Positions 1 through 7,179 of a stretch of 19,975 nucleotides of DNA are shown one piece after another (position 1 is the stretch's first letter; the number at the start of each line of letters is the position of its first letter). The notes beneath the pieces were generated by a model, which searched no databases, was not told the DNA's origin, and was given only the letters and a program-made list of their open reading frames with translations. The stretch lies in contig JAAZAC010000007.1 of the NCBI GenBank assembly GCA_012514545.1, forward strand, positions 1-19,975, read 5' to 3'. The stretch is from Actinomycetales bacterium (GTDB lineage Bacteria; Actinomycetota; Actinomycetes; Actinomycetales; Cellulomonadaceae). The position numbers were made by a program, and so were the translations under genes.

Positions 1-466
1 TCGGGCGGAGCACCAGGTCCGTGACCTGGTAGTGCTGCCCCGACCACGAGAACGGCTCCCCGCGCCAGGCCAGCTCGCAGATCGCGAGCAGCTCGTCGAG
101 GCGCTCGGCGCGCTCGCGCATCGTGGTCGCCTCCCCGCCGACGCGCGCGAACCCGCCGTCGTCCGGCACGCCCAGGCCGACCGGCAGCACGAGGCGCCCG
201 CCGGACAGGTGGTCCACCGTCACGGCCTCGCGGGCGAGCTTCCACGGGCGGCGGCGCGCCGGGGCGAACACGAGCGCCCCGAGGCGGATGCGCTCGGTCC
301 GCACCGCCACCGCCGCGAGCAGCGCCCACGGGTCCCACGTCTCCATGTCGCCGACGCTGATCGCGTCCCAGGTGAAGAAGCCGTCCCAGCCCGCGGCGTC
401 GGCCGCGCGTGCGATCTCGAGCAGCTGGTCGGTCGTCCCGTAGCTGCCCACCATGCCGAACCTCAC
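1..466 (-). CDS. LLM-class (luciferase-like) flavin/F420-dependent oxidoreductase, N-terminal part
   Basis: The minus-strand frame is open from a GTG at 466 to the window edge, so about 155 residues are visible and the C-terminus lies outside. It begins VRFGMVGSYGTTDQLLEIAR and continues with GWDGFFTWD, then an LGALVFAPARRRPWKLARE segment, HLSGGRL, a glycine-rich LPVGLG, and RGEPFSWSGQHYQV. This order is that of the luciferase-like monooxygenase fold (TIM barrel), whose members use FMN or F420 to oxidise or reduce small molecules. The substrate cannot be told from this part. GTG 466 is preferred to the internal ATG at 454 because it keeps the family's usual RFG first strand and because a -10-like TACCGT lies 7 bases upstream, which suggests a leaderless mRNA. 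The gene is divergent from murA. The family call is strong; the specific function is open. Confidence 0.85.
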   Translation of the reverse strand, partial: MRFGMVGSYGTTDQLLEIARAADAAGWDGFFTWDAISVGDMETWDPWALLAAVAVRTERIRLGALVFAPARRRPWKLAREAVTVDHLSGGRLVLPVGLGVPDDGGFARVGGEATTMRERAERLDELLAICELAWRGEPFSWSGQHYQVTDLVLRP

Positions 467-473
467 CCGCCCG

Positions 474-479
474 ACGGTA
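474..479 (-). promoter_or_regulatory. -10-like element of the LLM gene (leaderless start)
   Basis: TACCGT read on the minus strand, with 7 bases between it and the GTG at 466. This spacing puts the transcription start at or next to the start codon. No good -35 box is visible. This is inferred from position and pattern only. Confidence 0.45.
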
Positions 480-564
480 GGCGGCGGGGCCGACACCGGC
501 GACCGGCGCGCCCCCCGGCGCCATGCGGCGCAGCGCCGCGGAATCCGGCGAACCGCGGGTCCGT

Positions 565-594
565 GTGACGCGGACGCCCCGCGTGGGCGACGAT
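565..594 (+). promoter_or_regulatory. Possible murA promoter
   Basis: GTGACG (565-570) and GACGAT (589-594) are 18 bases apart and resemble weak -35 and -10 boxes. A transcript would start at about 602, exactly at the second of three candidate murA ATGs. The -10 lacks the usual first T, so this is weaker than the other sites in the window. The rest of 467-601, between the divergent genes, shows nothing else I can name. Confidence 0.35.
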
Positions 595-601
595 GGGCCC
601 C

Positions 602-1918
602 ATGGGTGACGTGATGTACGTGCACGGCGGCGCGCCGCTGAGGGGCACCATCACCGTGCGGGGGGCCAAGAACTTCGTCTCCAAGGCGATGGTGGCCTCG
701 CTGCTCGGCGAGGGGCGGAGCGAGCTGCGCAACGTCCCGCAGATCCGGGACGTCGAGATCGTCCGGGACCTCCTGGAGCTGCACGGCGTGCGGGTCGACG
801 GCGACCCCGTGGCCGGCGTGCTCCAGCTGGACCCGACGGACGTCGAGAGCGCGCACGTGGCGGACATCGACGCGCACGCGGGCTCGAGCCGGATCCCGAT
901 CCTCTTCTGCGGCCCGCTCCTGCACCGGCTCGGCGAGGCGTTCATCCCCGACCTGGGCGGCTGCCGCATCGGCGACCGCCCGATCAACTACCACCTCGAC
1001 ATCCTGCGGCAGTTCGGCGCGGTCGTGGACAAGCGCACCAACGGCATCCGCATCACCGCGCCGCGCCGGCTGCAGGGCACCAAGATCTCGCTGCCGTACC
1101 CCAGCGTCGGGGCGACCGAGCAGCTGCTGCTCACGGCCGTCCGCGCCGACGGGATCACCGAGCTGTCGGGCGCCGCGATCGAGCCCGAGATCATGGACCT
1201 CATCAACGTCCTGCAGAAGATGGGCGCGATCATCTCCGTCGACACGGACCGCGTCATCCGCATCGAGGGCGTCGACCGGCTCGAGGGCTTCCGGCACACC
1301 GCGCTGCCGGACCGGATCGAGGCCGCCTCCTGGGCCTCCGCGGCGCTCGCCACCGGCGGGGACATCGACGTGCGCGGCGCGCGCCAGGCCGAGATGACGA
1401 CGTTCCTCAACACGTTCCGCAAGGTCGGCGGCGGCTTCGACGTGCACGACGAGGGCATCCGGTTCTTCCACCCGGGCGACGAGCTGCGCTCGATCGTGCT
1501 CGAGACCGACGTGCACCCGGGCTTCATGACCGACTGGCAGCAGCCCCTCGTCGTCGCGCTCACGCAGGCCACCGGGCTGTCGATCGTGCACGAGACGGTC
1601 TACGAGAACCGGTTCGGCTTCACCGACGCGCTGCGCGGCATGGGCGCCACGATCCAGGTGTACCGGGAGTGCCTCGGCGGCCACCCGTGCCGGTTCGGGC
1701 AGCGCAACTTCTACCACTCGGCCGTGATCTCCGGCCCGACGCCGCTCGTCGCCGCCGACATCGAGGTCCCCGACCTGCGCGGCGGCTTCTCCCACCTCAT
1801 CGCCGCACTCGCCGCGAAGGGCACCTCCGCGGTCAAGGGCATCGACCTCATCGACCGCGGCTACGAGCGCTTCACGGAGAAGCTCACGGCCCTGGGGGCC
1901 GAGTTCGAGCGGGGGTGA
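602..1918 (+). CDS. murA: UDP-N-acetylglucosamine 1-carboxyvinyltransferase (MurA)
   Basis: MurA transfers enolpyruvate from PEP to UDP-GlcNAc, the first committed step of peptidoglycan synthesis, in the cytoplasm. The 438-residue product has the EPT-fold signatures: RGAKNFVSKAMVASLLGEG near the N-terminus (the Lys-Asn that bind substrate), then IPDLGGCRIGDRP with the catalytic Cys at residue 121, PYPSVGATEQLLLTAV, HPGFMTDWQQPLV and DLRGGFSHLIAALAA. Length and motifs fit the family throughout. ATGs at 593, 602 and 614 are all in frame with no clear Shine-Dalgarno. I chose 602 because a weak promoter-like pair points to a transcript starting there; the choice changes only a few residues. The catalytic residue is Cys rather than the Asp found in mycobacterial MurA, so the enzyme should be of the fosfomycin-sensitive type (inference). 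plsC and gpsA follow on the same strand. Confidence 0.96.
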   Translation: MGDVMYVHGGAPLRGTITVRGAKNFVSKAMVASLLGEGRSELRNVPQIRDVEIVRDLLELHGVRVDGDPVAGVLQLDPTDVESAHVADIDAHAGSSRIPILFCGPLLHRLGEAFIPDLGGCRIGDRPINYHLDILRQFGAVVDKRTNGIRITAPRRLQGTKISLPYPSVGATEQLLLTAVRADGITELSGAAIEPEIMDLINVLQKMGAIISVDTDRVIRIEGVDRLEGFRHTALPDRIEAASWASAALATGGDIDVRGARQAEMTTFLNTFRKVGGGFDVHDEGIRFFHPGDELRSIVLETDVHPGFMTDWQQPLVVALTQATGLSIVHETVYENRFGFTDALRGMGATIQVYRECLGGHPCRFGQRNFYHSAVISGPTPLVAADIEVPDLRGGFSHLIAALAAKGTSAVKGIDLIDRGYERFTEKLTALGAEFERG

Positions 1919-1932
1919 CCCGGCGCCGCGGG

Positions 1933-1938
1933 TAGCAT
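1933..1938 (+). promoter_or_regulatory. -10-like element of plsC (leaderless start)
   Basis: TAGCAT lies 8 bases before the plsC GTG at 1947, within the 28-base gap after murA. The spacing fits a leaderless transcript, so plsC-gpsA could be transcribed separately from murA. No convincing -35 is seen. Confidence 0.45.
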
Positions 1939-1946
1939 CGGCTCCC

Positions 1947-2669
1947 GTGCCGCCGCCCCCGCGATCGAACCGCGCCTACCGCGCCGTCGCCCGCGTCGTG
2001 CGGCCCGTGCTGTTCGCGTGCACGCGCCCGCAGTGGAGCGGCGTCGAGCACCTGCCGCGCGACAGGGGCGTCATCGTGGCGATCAACCACGTCACGATGC
2101 TCGACCCCCTGACCAGCGCGCACTTCCTCTACGACAACGGGTTCGCGCCGCGCATCCTCGCGAAGGACTCGCTGTTCCGGGTGCCCGTGCTCGGCCGGAT
2201 CCTGCGCGCGCTCGGGCAGGTGCCGGTGCACCGCGGCACCAGCCGCGCGGGCGACGCGCTGCGCGACGCCGTCGCCGCGCTCGAGGCGGGGGAGTGCGTC
2301 GTGATCTTCCCCGAGGGGACCCTCACCCGGGAGCCCGACATGTGGCCGATGGCGGGCAAGACCGGCGTCGCGCGCCTCGCGCTGACGAGCGGCGCGCCCG
2401 TCGTCCCGGTCGCGCAGTGGGGCACCCACCGCGTCCTCGCGCGGTACGGGAAGGTCCCGCGGCCGTTCCCGCGCAAGCCGGTGACCGTCGTCGCGGGGCC
2501 CCCGGTGGACCTGTCCGACCTGACCGGCGTCCCGCTCGACGCCGCAGTGCTGCGGGAGGCGACGGAGCGCGTCATGGACGCCATCACCACCCTGCTCGAG
2601 GGCATCCGGGGCGAGCACGCGCCCGCCGAGCGGTACGTCTGGCGGCGCACGGAGGGAGAGGGTCGATGA
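1947..2669 (+). CDS. plsC: 1-acyl-sn-glycerol-3-phosphate acyltransferase (PlsC family)
   Basis: Members of this family transfer an acyl chain to lysophosphatidic acid to make phosphatidic acid at the inner face of the membrane. The 240-residue protein has the NHx4D catalytic motif as NHVTMLD (residues 47-53), the GQVPVHRGT substrate block (about 90-98), and FPEGTLTR (121-128), which binds the glycerol phosphate, in the normal order. A longer N-terminal helix ends in VLFACTR and could sit on the membrane. GTG 1947 is chosen because it follows a -10-like hexamer at leaderless spacing and there is no Shine-Dalgarno. The stop overlaps the gpsA start as ATGA (2666-2669), so the two are translationally coupled. 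Both enzymes feed phosphatidic acid synthesis. Other lysophospholipid acyltransferases share these motifs, so the exact acceptor is inferred. Confidence 0.9.
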   Translation: MPPPPRSNRAYRAVARVVRPVLFACTRPQWSGVEHLPRDRGVIVAINHVTMLDPLTSAHFLYDNGFAPRILAKDSLFRVPVLGRILRALGQVPVHRGTSRAGDALRDAVAALEAGECVVIFPEGTLTREPDMWPMAGKTGVARLALTSGAPVVPVAQWGTHRVLARYGKVPRPFPRKPVTVVAGPPVDLSDLTGVPLDAAVLREATERVMDAITTLLEGIRGEHAPAERYVWRRTEGEGR

Positions 2670-3694
2670 GCGAGGGTCTGCGCACCGCCGTCGTCGGCAC
2701 GGGCGCCTGGGGGACGGCGTTCGCCGCGGTGCTCGCCGACGCCGGGTGCTCCGTGACGATGTGGGGCCTCGCCGAGGACGTCTGCGCCGAGATCACCCAC
2801 GAGCACCGCAACAGCGGGTACCTGCCCGACGTCGTCCTGCCGGCCGGGATCCGGGCGACCACCGACGCGGCGGAGGCCCTGCGGGGCGCCCAGGTGGTCG
2901 CCATCGCGATCCCCGCCCAGGTGGCCCGGTCCGCCCTGGAGCCGCTCGCGGACCTCGTGGAGCCCGACGCCGTGGCGGTGTCCCTCATCAAGGGCGTCGA
3001 GCTGAGCTCGTACCGCCGCATGAGCGAGGTGCTGCGGGAGGCGCTGCGCCTGCCCCCGGAGCGGGTCGCCGTCGTCAGCGGGCCGAACCTGGCCCGCGAG
3101 ATCGCCGCCCACCAGCCGACGGCGACGGTCGTGGCGTCGACGAACCCCGCCGCCGCCGACCTCGTCGCCCGCGCGTGCGCCAACTCCTACTTCCGGCCGT
3201 ACACGAACAGCGACGTCGTCGGGGTCGAGCTGTGCGGCGCGGTGAAGAACGTCATCGCGCTCGCCGTCGGCATCGCGCAGGGCACCGGCTACGGCACGAA
3301 CACCGTGGCCACGGTCATCACGCGCGGCCTCGTGGAGATGACCCGCCTCGGGCTCGCGCTCGGCGCCGACCAGGAGACGTTCGCCGGGCTGGCGGGCATG
3401 GGCGACCTGGTGGCGACGTGCGTCTCGCCGCTCTCGCGCAACCACACCCTCGGCCTGCACCTCGGCCGCGGGATGTCCCTGCCCGAGGCGATCCGCGCCA
3501 CGGGCGGCACCGCCGAGGGCGTGAAGACCTCGCAGGCGGTGCGCGAGCTCGCGGCCACCCTCGGGGTCGAGATGCCGATCACCGAGGCGGTCGTCCAGGT
3601 GCTCCACCACGGCCTGCCGATCGAGAAGATGGCGGAGATGCTGCTCGCCCGGCCGCGCAAGGCCGAGGGCGTGCAGGCCAAGAGCGCGTTCTAG
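2666..3694 (+). CDS. gpsA: NAD(P)-dependent glycerol-3-phosphate dehydrogenase
   Basis: GpsA reduces dihydroxyacetone phosphate to sn-glycerol 3-phosphate, the backbone for phospholipids made with PlsC. The 342-residue protein starts with the Rossmann motif VVGTGAWGTAFA (residues 9-20). It then has IPAQVARSAL, SLIKGVE, the SGPNLAREIA block, and LCGAVKNVIALAVGI, which holds the active-site lysine. GLAGMGDLVATC and the SRNHTLG segment follow, and the C-terminus has GLPIEKMAEMLLARP. All the conserved blocks of the family are intact. The start ATG overlaps the plsC stop, with the purine-rich GGAGGGAGAGGG just upstream. The TAG stop lies inside the palindrome CTAG, which also holds the stop of the convergent minus-strand gene, so there is no room for a terminator between the two. 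Confidence 0.96.
   Translation: MSEGLRTAVVGTGAWGTAFAAVLADAGCSVTMWGLAEDVCAEITHEHRNSGYLPDVVLPAGIRATTDAAEALRGAQVVAIAIPAQVARSALEPLADLVEPDAVAVSLIKGVELSSYRRMSEVLREALRLPPERVAVVSGPNLAREIAAHQPTATVVASTNPAAADLVARACANSYFRPYTNSDVVGVELCGAVKNVIALAVGIAQGTGYGTNTVATVITRGLVEMTRLGLALGADQETFAGLAGMGDLVATCVSPLSRNHTLGLHLGRGMSLPEAIRATGGTAEGVKTSQAVRELAATLGVEMPITEAVVQVLHHGLPIEKMAEMLLARPRKAEGVQAKSAF
3691..3694. other. CTAG: shared stop codons of two convergent genes
   Basis: gpsA ends with TAG at 3692-3694 on the plus strand. The PLP enzyme ends with TAG read on the minus strand from 3693 to 3691. The same four palindromic bases end both reading frames. This is directly visible. Confidence 0.97.
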
Positions 3695-4830
3695 GCGCCC
3701 GCCGCCCGCAGGGCGCGGTCGAGGTCGCGCCAGAGGTCCTCGACGTCCTCGATGCCGACCGACAGCCGCAGCAGGTCCTCGGGCACGGTCGGGGACTCGG
3801 TCGCGAAGCGCCGGCGCCGCTCGAGCATGCTCTCCACGCCGCCCAGCGACGTCGCCGGCACCCACAGCCGCACCGCGGCCACGACGGCGTCGGCCGCGGC
3901 CGCGCCGCCCCGCGGGCGCACCCCGACGATCGACCCGAAGCCCGTGAGCAGCCGCGCGGCCCGCTCGTGGCCCGGGTCGCCGGGGAGGCCGGGGTAGCGG
4001 ACCTCGACGACGTCGGGGTGGGCGGCAAGCCGCTCGGCGAGCACCCCGGCGTTGTGCTGGGCCCGCTCCACGCGCAGCGCGAGGGTGCGCAGGCCGCGCA
4101 GGGCCAGCCAGACCTCCCAGGGCCCGGCGATCGCGCCGTGCGTCGTCCGATACGCGGCGAGCCGCTCGCGCAGCGCCGGGTCGCGCGTCACGACGGCGCC
4201 CAGCACCACGTCGCTGTGGCCCGCCAGGGCCTTCGTCACCGAGTGCACCACGACGTCCGCGCCCCAGGTGAGCGGCCGCTGCCCGAGCGGCGTCGCGAAG
4301 GTGTTGTCCACGGCGACGAGCGCGCCGGCGTCGTGCGCGGCGGCGACGAGCGCCGGCACGTCGGCGACCTCGAGCATGGGGTTCGTCGGGGACTCCACCC
4401 ACAGCAGCGCGGCGCCGGGCAGCGCGGCGCGCACGGCGTCGGTGTCGGCGACGTCCACCGGGACGACGTCGAGGCCGGCGCGCTCGGCCAGGTCGCGCGC
4501 GAGCACGAGGGTGACCTGGTAGGCGTGCCGGGGGACGACCACCCGGGAGCCGGCCGGCACGAGCGAGAACGCGGCCGCCACCGCCGCCATGCCGGAGCCG
4601 AGGACGAGCGCCGGCAGGCCGCCCTCCAGCTCGCCGAGGGCGGCCTCGAACGGGTGCCACGTCGGGGCGTCGTAGCGGGTGTACATCGCCTCGTCGGGCC
4701 GCGGCGGCCCCTGCGAGACGTACGTCGACGACAGCACCACCCCGGGGTTGACGGGCGCGCCCGGCGCGCGGTCGGGGCGGCCGGCGGTGACCGCGACGGT
4801 CGCGAGGGCGGGGTGGTCGCTCGGCGTCAT
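3691..4830 (-). CDS. Cystathionine gamma-synthase/lyase-type PLP enzyme (Cys/Met metabolism family)
   Basis: This is a 379-residue fold-type I PLP enzyme of the MetB/MetC/MetY group, which acts on homoserine or cystathionine derivatives in methionine and cysteine metabolism. Visible landmarks are Y50-TRY, VLGSGMAAVAAAF (77-89), LWVESPTNPMLEVAD (143-157), VAVDNTFATPLG (172-183, with the Asp that pairs with the PLP ring), the PLP lysine in HSVTKALAGHSD (K200), and SLGGVESM (328-335) followed by RLSVGIEDVEDL. The segment usually reading NPT near residue 56 is APTW here. SLGGVES and KALAGHSD favour cystathionine gamma-synthase, but these motifs do not separate synthase from lyase or O-acetylhomoserine enzymes. 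The ATG at 4830 has a -10-like TACGCT 7 bases upstream. The gene is divergent from the hydrolase operon and converges on gpsA; no functional tie to either side is evident. Confidence 0.88.
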   Translation of the reverse strand: MTPSDHPALATVAVTAGRPDRAPGAPVNPGVVLSSTYVSQGPPRPDEAMYTRYDAPTWHPFEAALGELEGGLPALVLGSGMAAVAAAFSLVPAGSRVVVPRHAYQVTLVLARDLAERAGLDVVPVDVADTDAVRAALPGAALLWVESPTNPMLEVADVPALVAAAHDAGALVAVDNTFATPLGQRPLTWGADVVVHSVTKALAGHSDVVLGAVVTRDPALRERLAAYRTTHGAIAGPWEVWLALRGLRTLALRVERAQHNAGVLAERLAAHPDVVEVRYPGLPGDPGHERAARLLTGFGSIVGVRPRGGAAAADAVVAAVRLWVPATSLGGVESMLERRRRFATESPTVPEDLLRLSVGIEDVEDLWRDLDRALRAAGA

Positions 4831-4837
4831 GCGCCGC

Positions 4838-4865
4838 AGCGTAGGGCCTCGCGCCCCGGTGCTAA
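4838..4865 (-). promoter_or_regulatory. Promoter of the PLP enzyme, overlapping the divergent hydrolase promoter
   Basis: On the minus strand TTAGCA (4865-4860) and TACGCT (4843-4838) are 16 bases apart, and TACGCT is followed after 7 bases by the ATG at 4830. The -35-like box overlaps the -10-like box of the opposite gene. The start appears leaderless. Confidence 0.45.
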
Positions 4866-4868
4866 CCT
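4863..4868 (+). promoter_or_regulatory. -10-like element of the hydrolase-MurF-Ddl operon (leaderless start)
   Basis: TAACCT with 7 bases to the GTG at 4876. It shares bases with the -35-like box of the divergent PLP gene. The whole intergenic region is 45 bases, so one bound regulator could affect both directions. Confidence 0.45.
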
Positions 4869-4875
4869 CGTCGGC

Positions 4876-5610
4876 GTGCTGACGGTCCTGGCGGGTGACG
4901 TGCTCGCGGACCGCACAGGAGGCGAGCCCGCCCGCGTCCTCGCCCTGCACGGGTGGGGCCGCACGGGGGACGACTTCGCCGACGTCGTCGCCGGCACCGA
5001 CGCGCTCGCCGTGCACCTGCCCGGCTTCGGCCGGACCGCCCCGCCACCCGAGGCCTGGGGGAGCGTCGAGTACGCCGACCACCTCGCGGAGGCGCTCGCG
5101 GGCACCGGGCCGTACGTCGTCGTCGGGCACTCGTTCGGCGGTCGCGTCGCGGTGCGGCTCGCGGCCCGGCACCCTGGGCTGGTGTCCGCGCTCGTGCTCA
5201 CCGGCGTCCCGCTCGTGCGGGCCACGCCGCCGCCGCGCCCGCGCCTCGCGCTGCGGGTCGCCAAGCGCCTGCGCGCCGCGCACCTGCTGCCGGAGTCCGT
5301 CGTCGAGCGCCTGCGCCGCCGGGGCGGCTCCGCGGACTACAACGCCGCGCAGGGCGTCATGCGCGGCGTGCTCGTGCGCGTCGTCGGCGAGGACTACCGC
5401 GACGACCTGGCCCGCCTGGCCGAGCGCGGCCTCCCGGTGCGCATGGTCTGGGGCGAGCTCGACGACGCCGCCCCCCTCGCGGGCGCCCGGCTCGCCGCCG
5501 AGCTGCTCCCGCAGGTGACGCTCGAGGTGGTCCCCGGCGCCGGCCACCTCCTGGAGGGCGAGCTCGCCGCCGCGGTGCGCCGCGCGGTGCTCGCCGAGGT
5601 CGCCGGATGA
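4876..5610 (+). CDS. Alpha/beta hydrolase, first gene of a MurF/Ddl-like operon
   Basis: This 244-residue protein has the full alpha/beta-hydrolase frame: the oxyanion HGWG (25-28), the nucleophile elbow GHSFGG with Ser86, an acid in WGELDD (Asp196 or Asp197) and the catalytic His224 in GAGHLLEG. A basic lid region (about 118-150, with many Arg) replaces the usual cap. No signal peptide or membrane segment is seen, so it should be cytoplasmic. The GTG at 4876 is chosen because TAACCT lies 7 bases upstream and no Shine-Dalgarno is present; the frame stays open further upstream, but homology ends about here. Its stop overlaps the start of the membrane MurF-like gene (ATGA, 5607-5610), which implies coupled translation and a shared pathway. 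The substrate cannot be deduced. From context, a thioester, ester or amide linked to cell-wall precursor metabolism is a guess only. Confidence 0.88.
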   Translation: MLTVLAGDVLADRTGGEPARVLALHGWGRTGDDFADVVAGTDALAVHLPGFGRTAPPPEAWGSVEYADHLAEALAGTGPYVVVGHSFGGRVAVRLAARHPGLVSALVLTGVPLVRATPPPRPRLALRVAKRLRAAHLLPESVVERLRRRGGSADYNAAQGVMRGVLVRVVGEDYRDDLARLAERGLPVRMVWGELDDAAPLAGARLAAELLPQVTLEVVPGAGHLLEGELAAAVRRAVLAEVAG

Positions 5611-7151
5611 CGGACGTCCTCGTGGCGGTCGCGCTCGCCGCCGCCCTCGTCGTCGCGAGCCTGCGCTGGCTGCGCGTGGGCCAGCGCGAGCACTACGTCC
5701 CCGGCCGGGTGCTCGTCATCGCGCGCACCTGGTTCTCCCGCTCCGCGCTCGACACGGCCCTGCTCGCCGTCGCGGCGCTGCTCGTCGTGGCCGCGGTGGT
5801 CGTCGCGCCGGTGGCCGGCCGCGGGCTCGCCGCGGCGCTGCTGGGGCTGGCCGGCGCGGTCCTCGCGGCGCTCCTGCCGCGCGGGCTCGGGGTGCGCGGG
5901 CGCACGTCGCGGCTCGCGTGGACCGGGCGCCTGCGCCGGCTCGCCGCGGCCCTGGCCGTGTGCGCCGTCGCGCTCGGCGCCCTGCTGTGGTGGCTGGCCG
6001 GCGTCGGCGCGGTAGCCGCGCTCGTCGTGGGCGCGCCGCTGCTCGTCGACCTCGCGCTCGCCGTCACGGACCCCGTCGAGAAGCGGCTCTCGAGGCCGTT
6101 CGTGGCCCGCGCCCAGCAGCGCCTCGCCCGCGTGCGGCCGACGGTCGTGGCCGTCACGGGCTCGTACGGCAAGACGTCGACGAAGGGCTACATCGCCCAC
6201 GTGCTCGCCGCGAGCCGGTCCGTCGTCGCGTCGCCCGCGAGCTTCAACAACCGGCTGGGCCTCTCGCGCGCCGTCAACGACCACCTCGTCGACGGCACGG
6301 AGGTGTTCGTCGCGGAGATGGGCACGTTCGGGCCCGGCGAGATCCGCGAGCTGTGCGCGCTGTTCCCACCCGACGTCGCGGTCATCACGACCATCGGGGA
6401 GGCGCACCTCGAGCGCATGGGCTCGCGCGAGGCGATCGCGGCCGCCAAGGGCGAGATCACCGAGCGGGCACGGGTCGTCGTCCTGCCGGTCGACGACCCT
6501 CTGCTCGCAGCGCTCGCCGAGCGGTGCCGCGCCGACGGCAAGCGCGTCGTCACCGTGACGACCGCGGGCGCCGCCGGCACGGACGTGGCGGTCGACGCGG
6601 CCGCCCGCAAGGCCCGGGTGGGCGGGGTCGTCCTGCCCCTGCCCGACGCCGTCCCGCACCCCGTCAACCTCGGCGTCGCCCTGGGCGTGGCGCTGGCCCT
6701 CGACGTCGACCCCGCGCCGCTCGCGCCGCGCCTGCGCGGCCTGCCCCGCGCGGCGCACCGGGCCGAGGTGCACGCCGGGCCGGGCGTCGCCGTCGTCGAC
6801 GACACGTACAACGCCAACCCCGTGGGCGCGCGCGCCGCGCTGGCCGAGGCCGCGGCGCTCGCGGCGGAGCGGGACGCGCCGCTCGTCGTCGTCACGCCCG
6901 GCATCGTCGAGCTCGGCCCGGTGCAGCACGAGCGCAACGCGGACTTCGCGCGGGCCGTCGTCGAGGCCGGCGCGCGGCTCGTCGTCGTCGGGCGGACCAA
7001 CCGGGCCGCGCTCCTGGCGGGCGCCCGCGAGGCGGGCGGCGAGCCCGTCGTCGTCGACACGCGGGAGCAGGCGGTCCCCCTGGCCACGGCCGCCGCGGGC
7101 GAGCGGGGGGTCGTACTCTACGAGAACGACCTCCCGGATCACTATCCGTGA
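5607..7151 (+). CDS. Membrane-anchored MurF-like Mur ligase
   Basis: The 514-residue product joins an unusual N-terminal membrane region to a Mur ligase. Hydrophobic segments lie at about residues 4-20, 49-70, 74-91 and 112-152 (the last long enough for two spans). The ligase follows: P-loop TGSYGKTSTKG (184-194, Lys189), SFNNRLGLSRAVND, MGTFGPGEI, GEAHLERMGSREAIAAAKGEI (the carbamylated-Lys region), the MurF hallmark DDTYNANP (398-405), and TPGIVELG (about 430-437). MurF itself adds D-Ala-D-Ala to UDP-MurNAc-tripeptide and is soluble. YNANP points to MurF rather than MurC, MurD or MurE. The N-terminal substrate domain of canonical MurF is absent, replaced by the membrane part, so the acceptor may differ, perhaps a lipid-linked one (inference). 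It is coupled to the hydrolase upstream and followed after 28 bases by a Ddl-like gene. A housekeeping murF is expected elsewhere in the genome. Confidence 0.88.
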   Translation: MTDVLVAVALAAALVVASLRWLRVGQREHYVPGRVLVIARTWFSRSALDTALLAVAALLVVAAVVVAPVAGRGLAAALLGLAGAVLAALLPRGLGVRGRTSRLAWTGRLRRLAAALAVCAVALGALLWWLAGVGAVAALVVGAPLLVDLALAVTDPVEKRLSRPFVARAQQRLARVRPTVVAVTGSYGKTSTKGYIAHVLAASRSVVASPASFNNRLGLSRAVNDHLVDGTEVFVAEMGTFGPGEIRELCALFPPDVAVITTIGEAHLERMGSREAIAAAKGEITERARVVVLPVDDPLLAALAERCRADGKRVVTVTTAGAAGTDVAVDAAARKARVGGVVLPLPDAVPHPVNLGVALGVALALDVDPAPLAPRLRGLPRAAHRAEVHAGPGVAVVDDTYNANPVGARAALAEAAALAAERDAPLVVVTPGIVELGPVQHERNADFARAVVEAGARLVVVGRTNRAALLAGAREAGGEPVVVDTREQAVPLATAAAGERGVVLYENDLPDHYP

Positions 7152-7179
7152 CGACCCCTGCCTTCGATCAGAGGTGAAC

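Noticed and set aside
12..30. Near-perfect inverted repeat ACCAGGTC-CGT-GACCTGGT.
   Set aside because: It lies inside the coding part of the LLM oxidoreductase (residues reading YQVTDLV) and is well explained by codon use; no second copy was seen.
32..568. A plus-strand frame at the left edge that could be a gene.
   Set aside because: The encoded sequence is low-complexity, and the minus strand over the same bases encodes a clear luciferase-like oxidoreductase.
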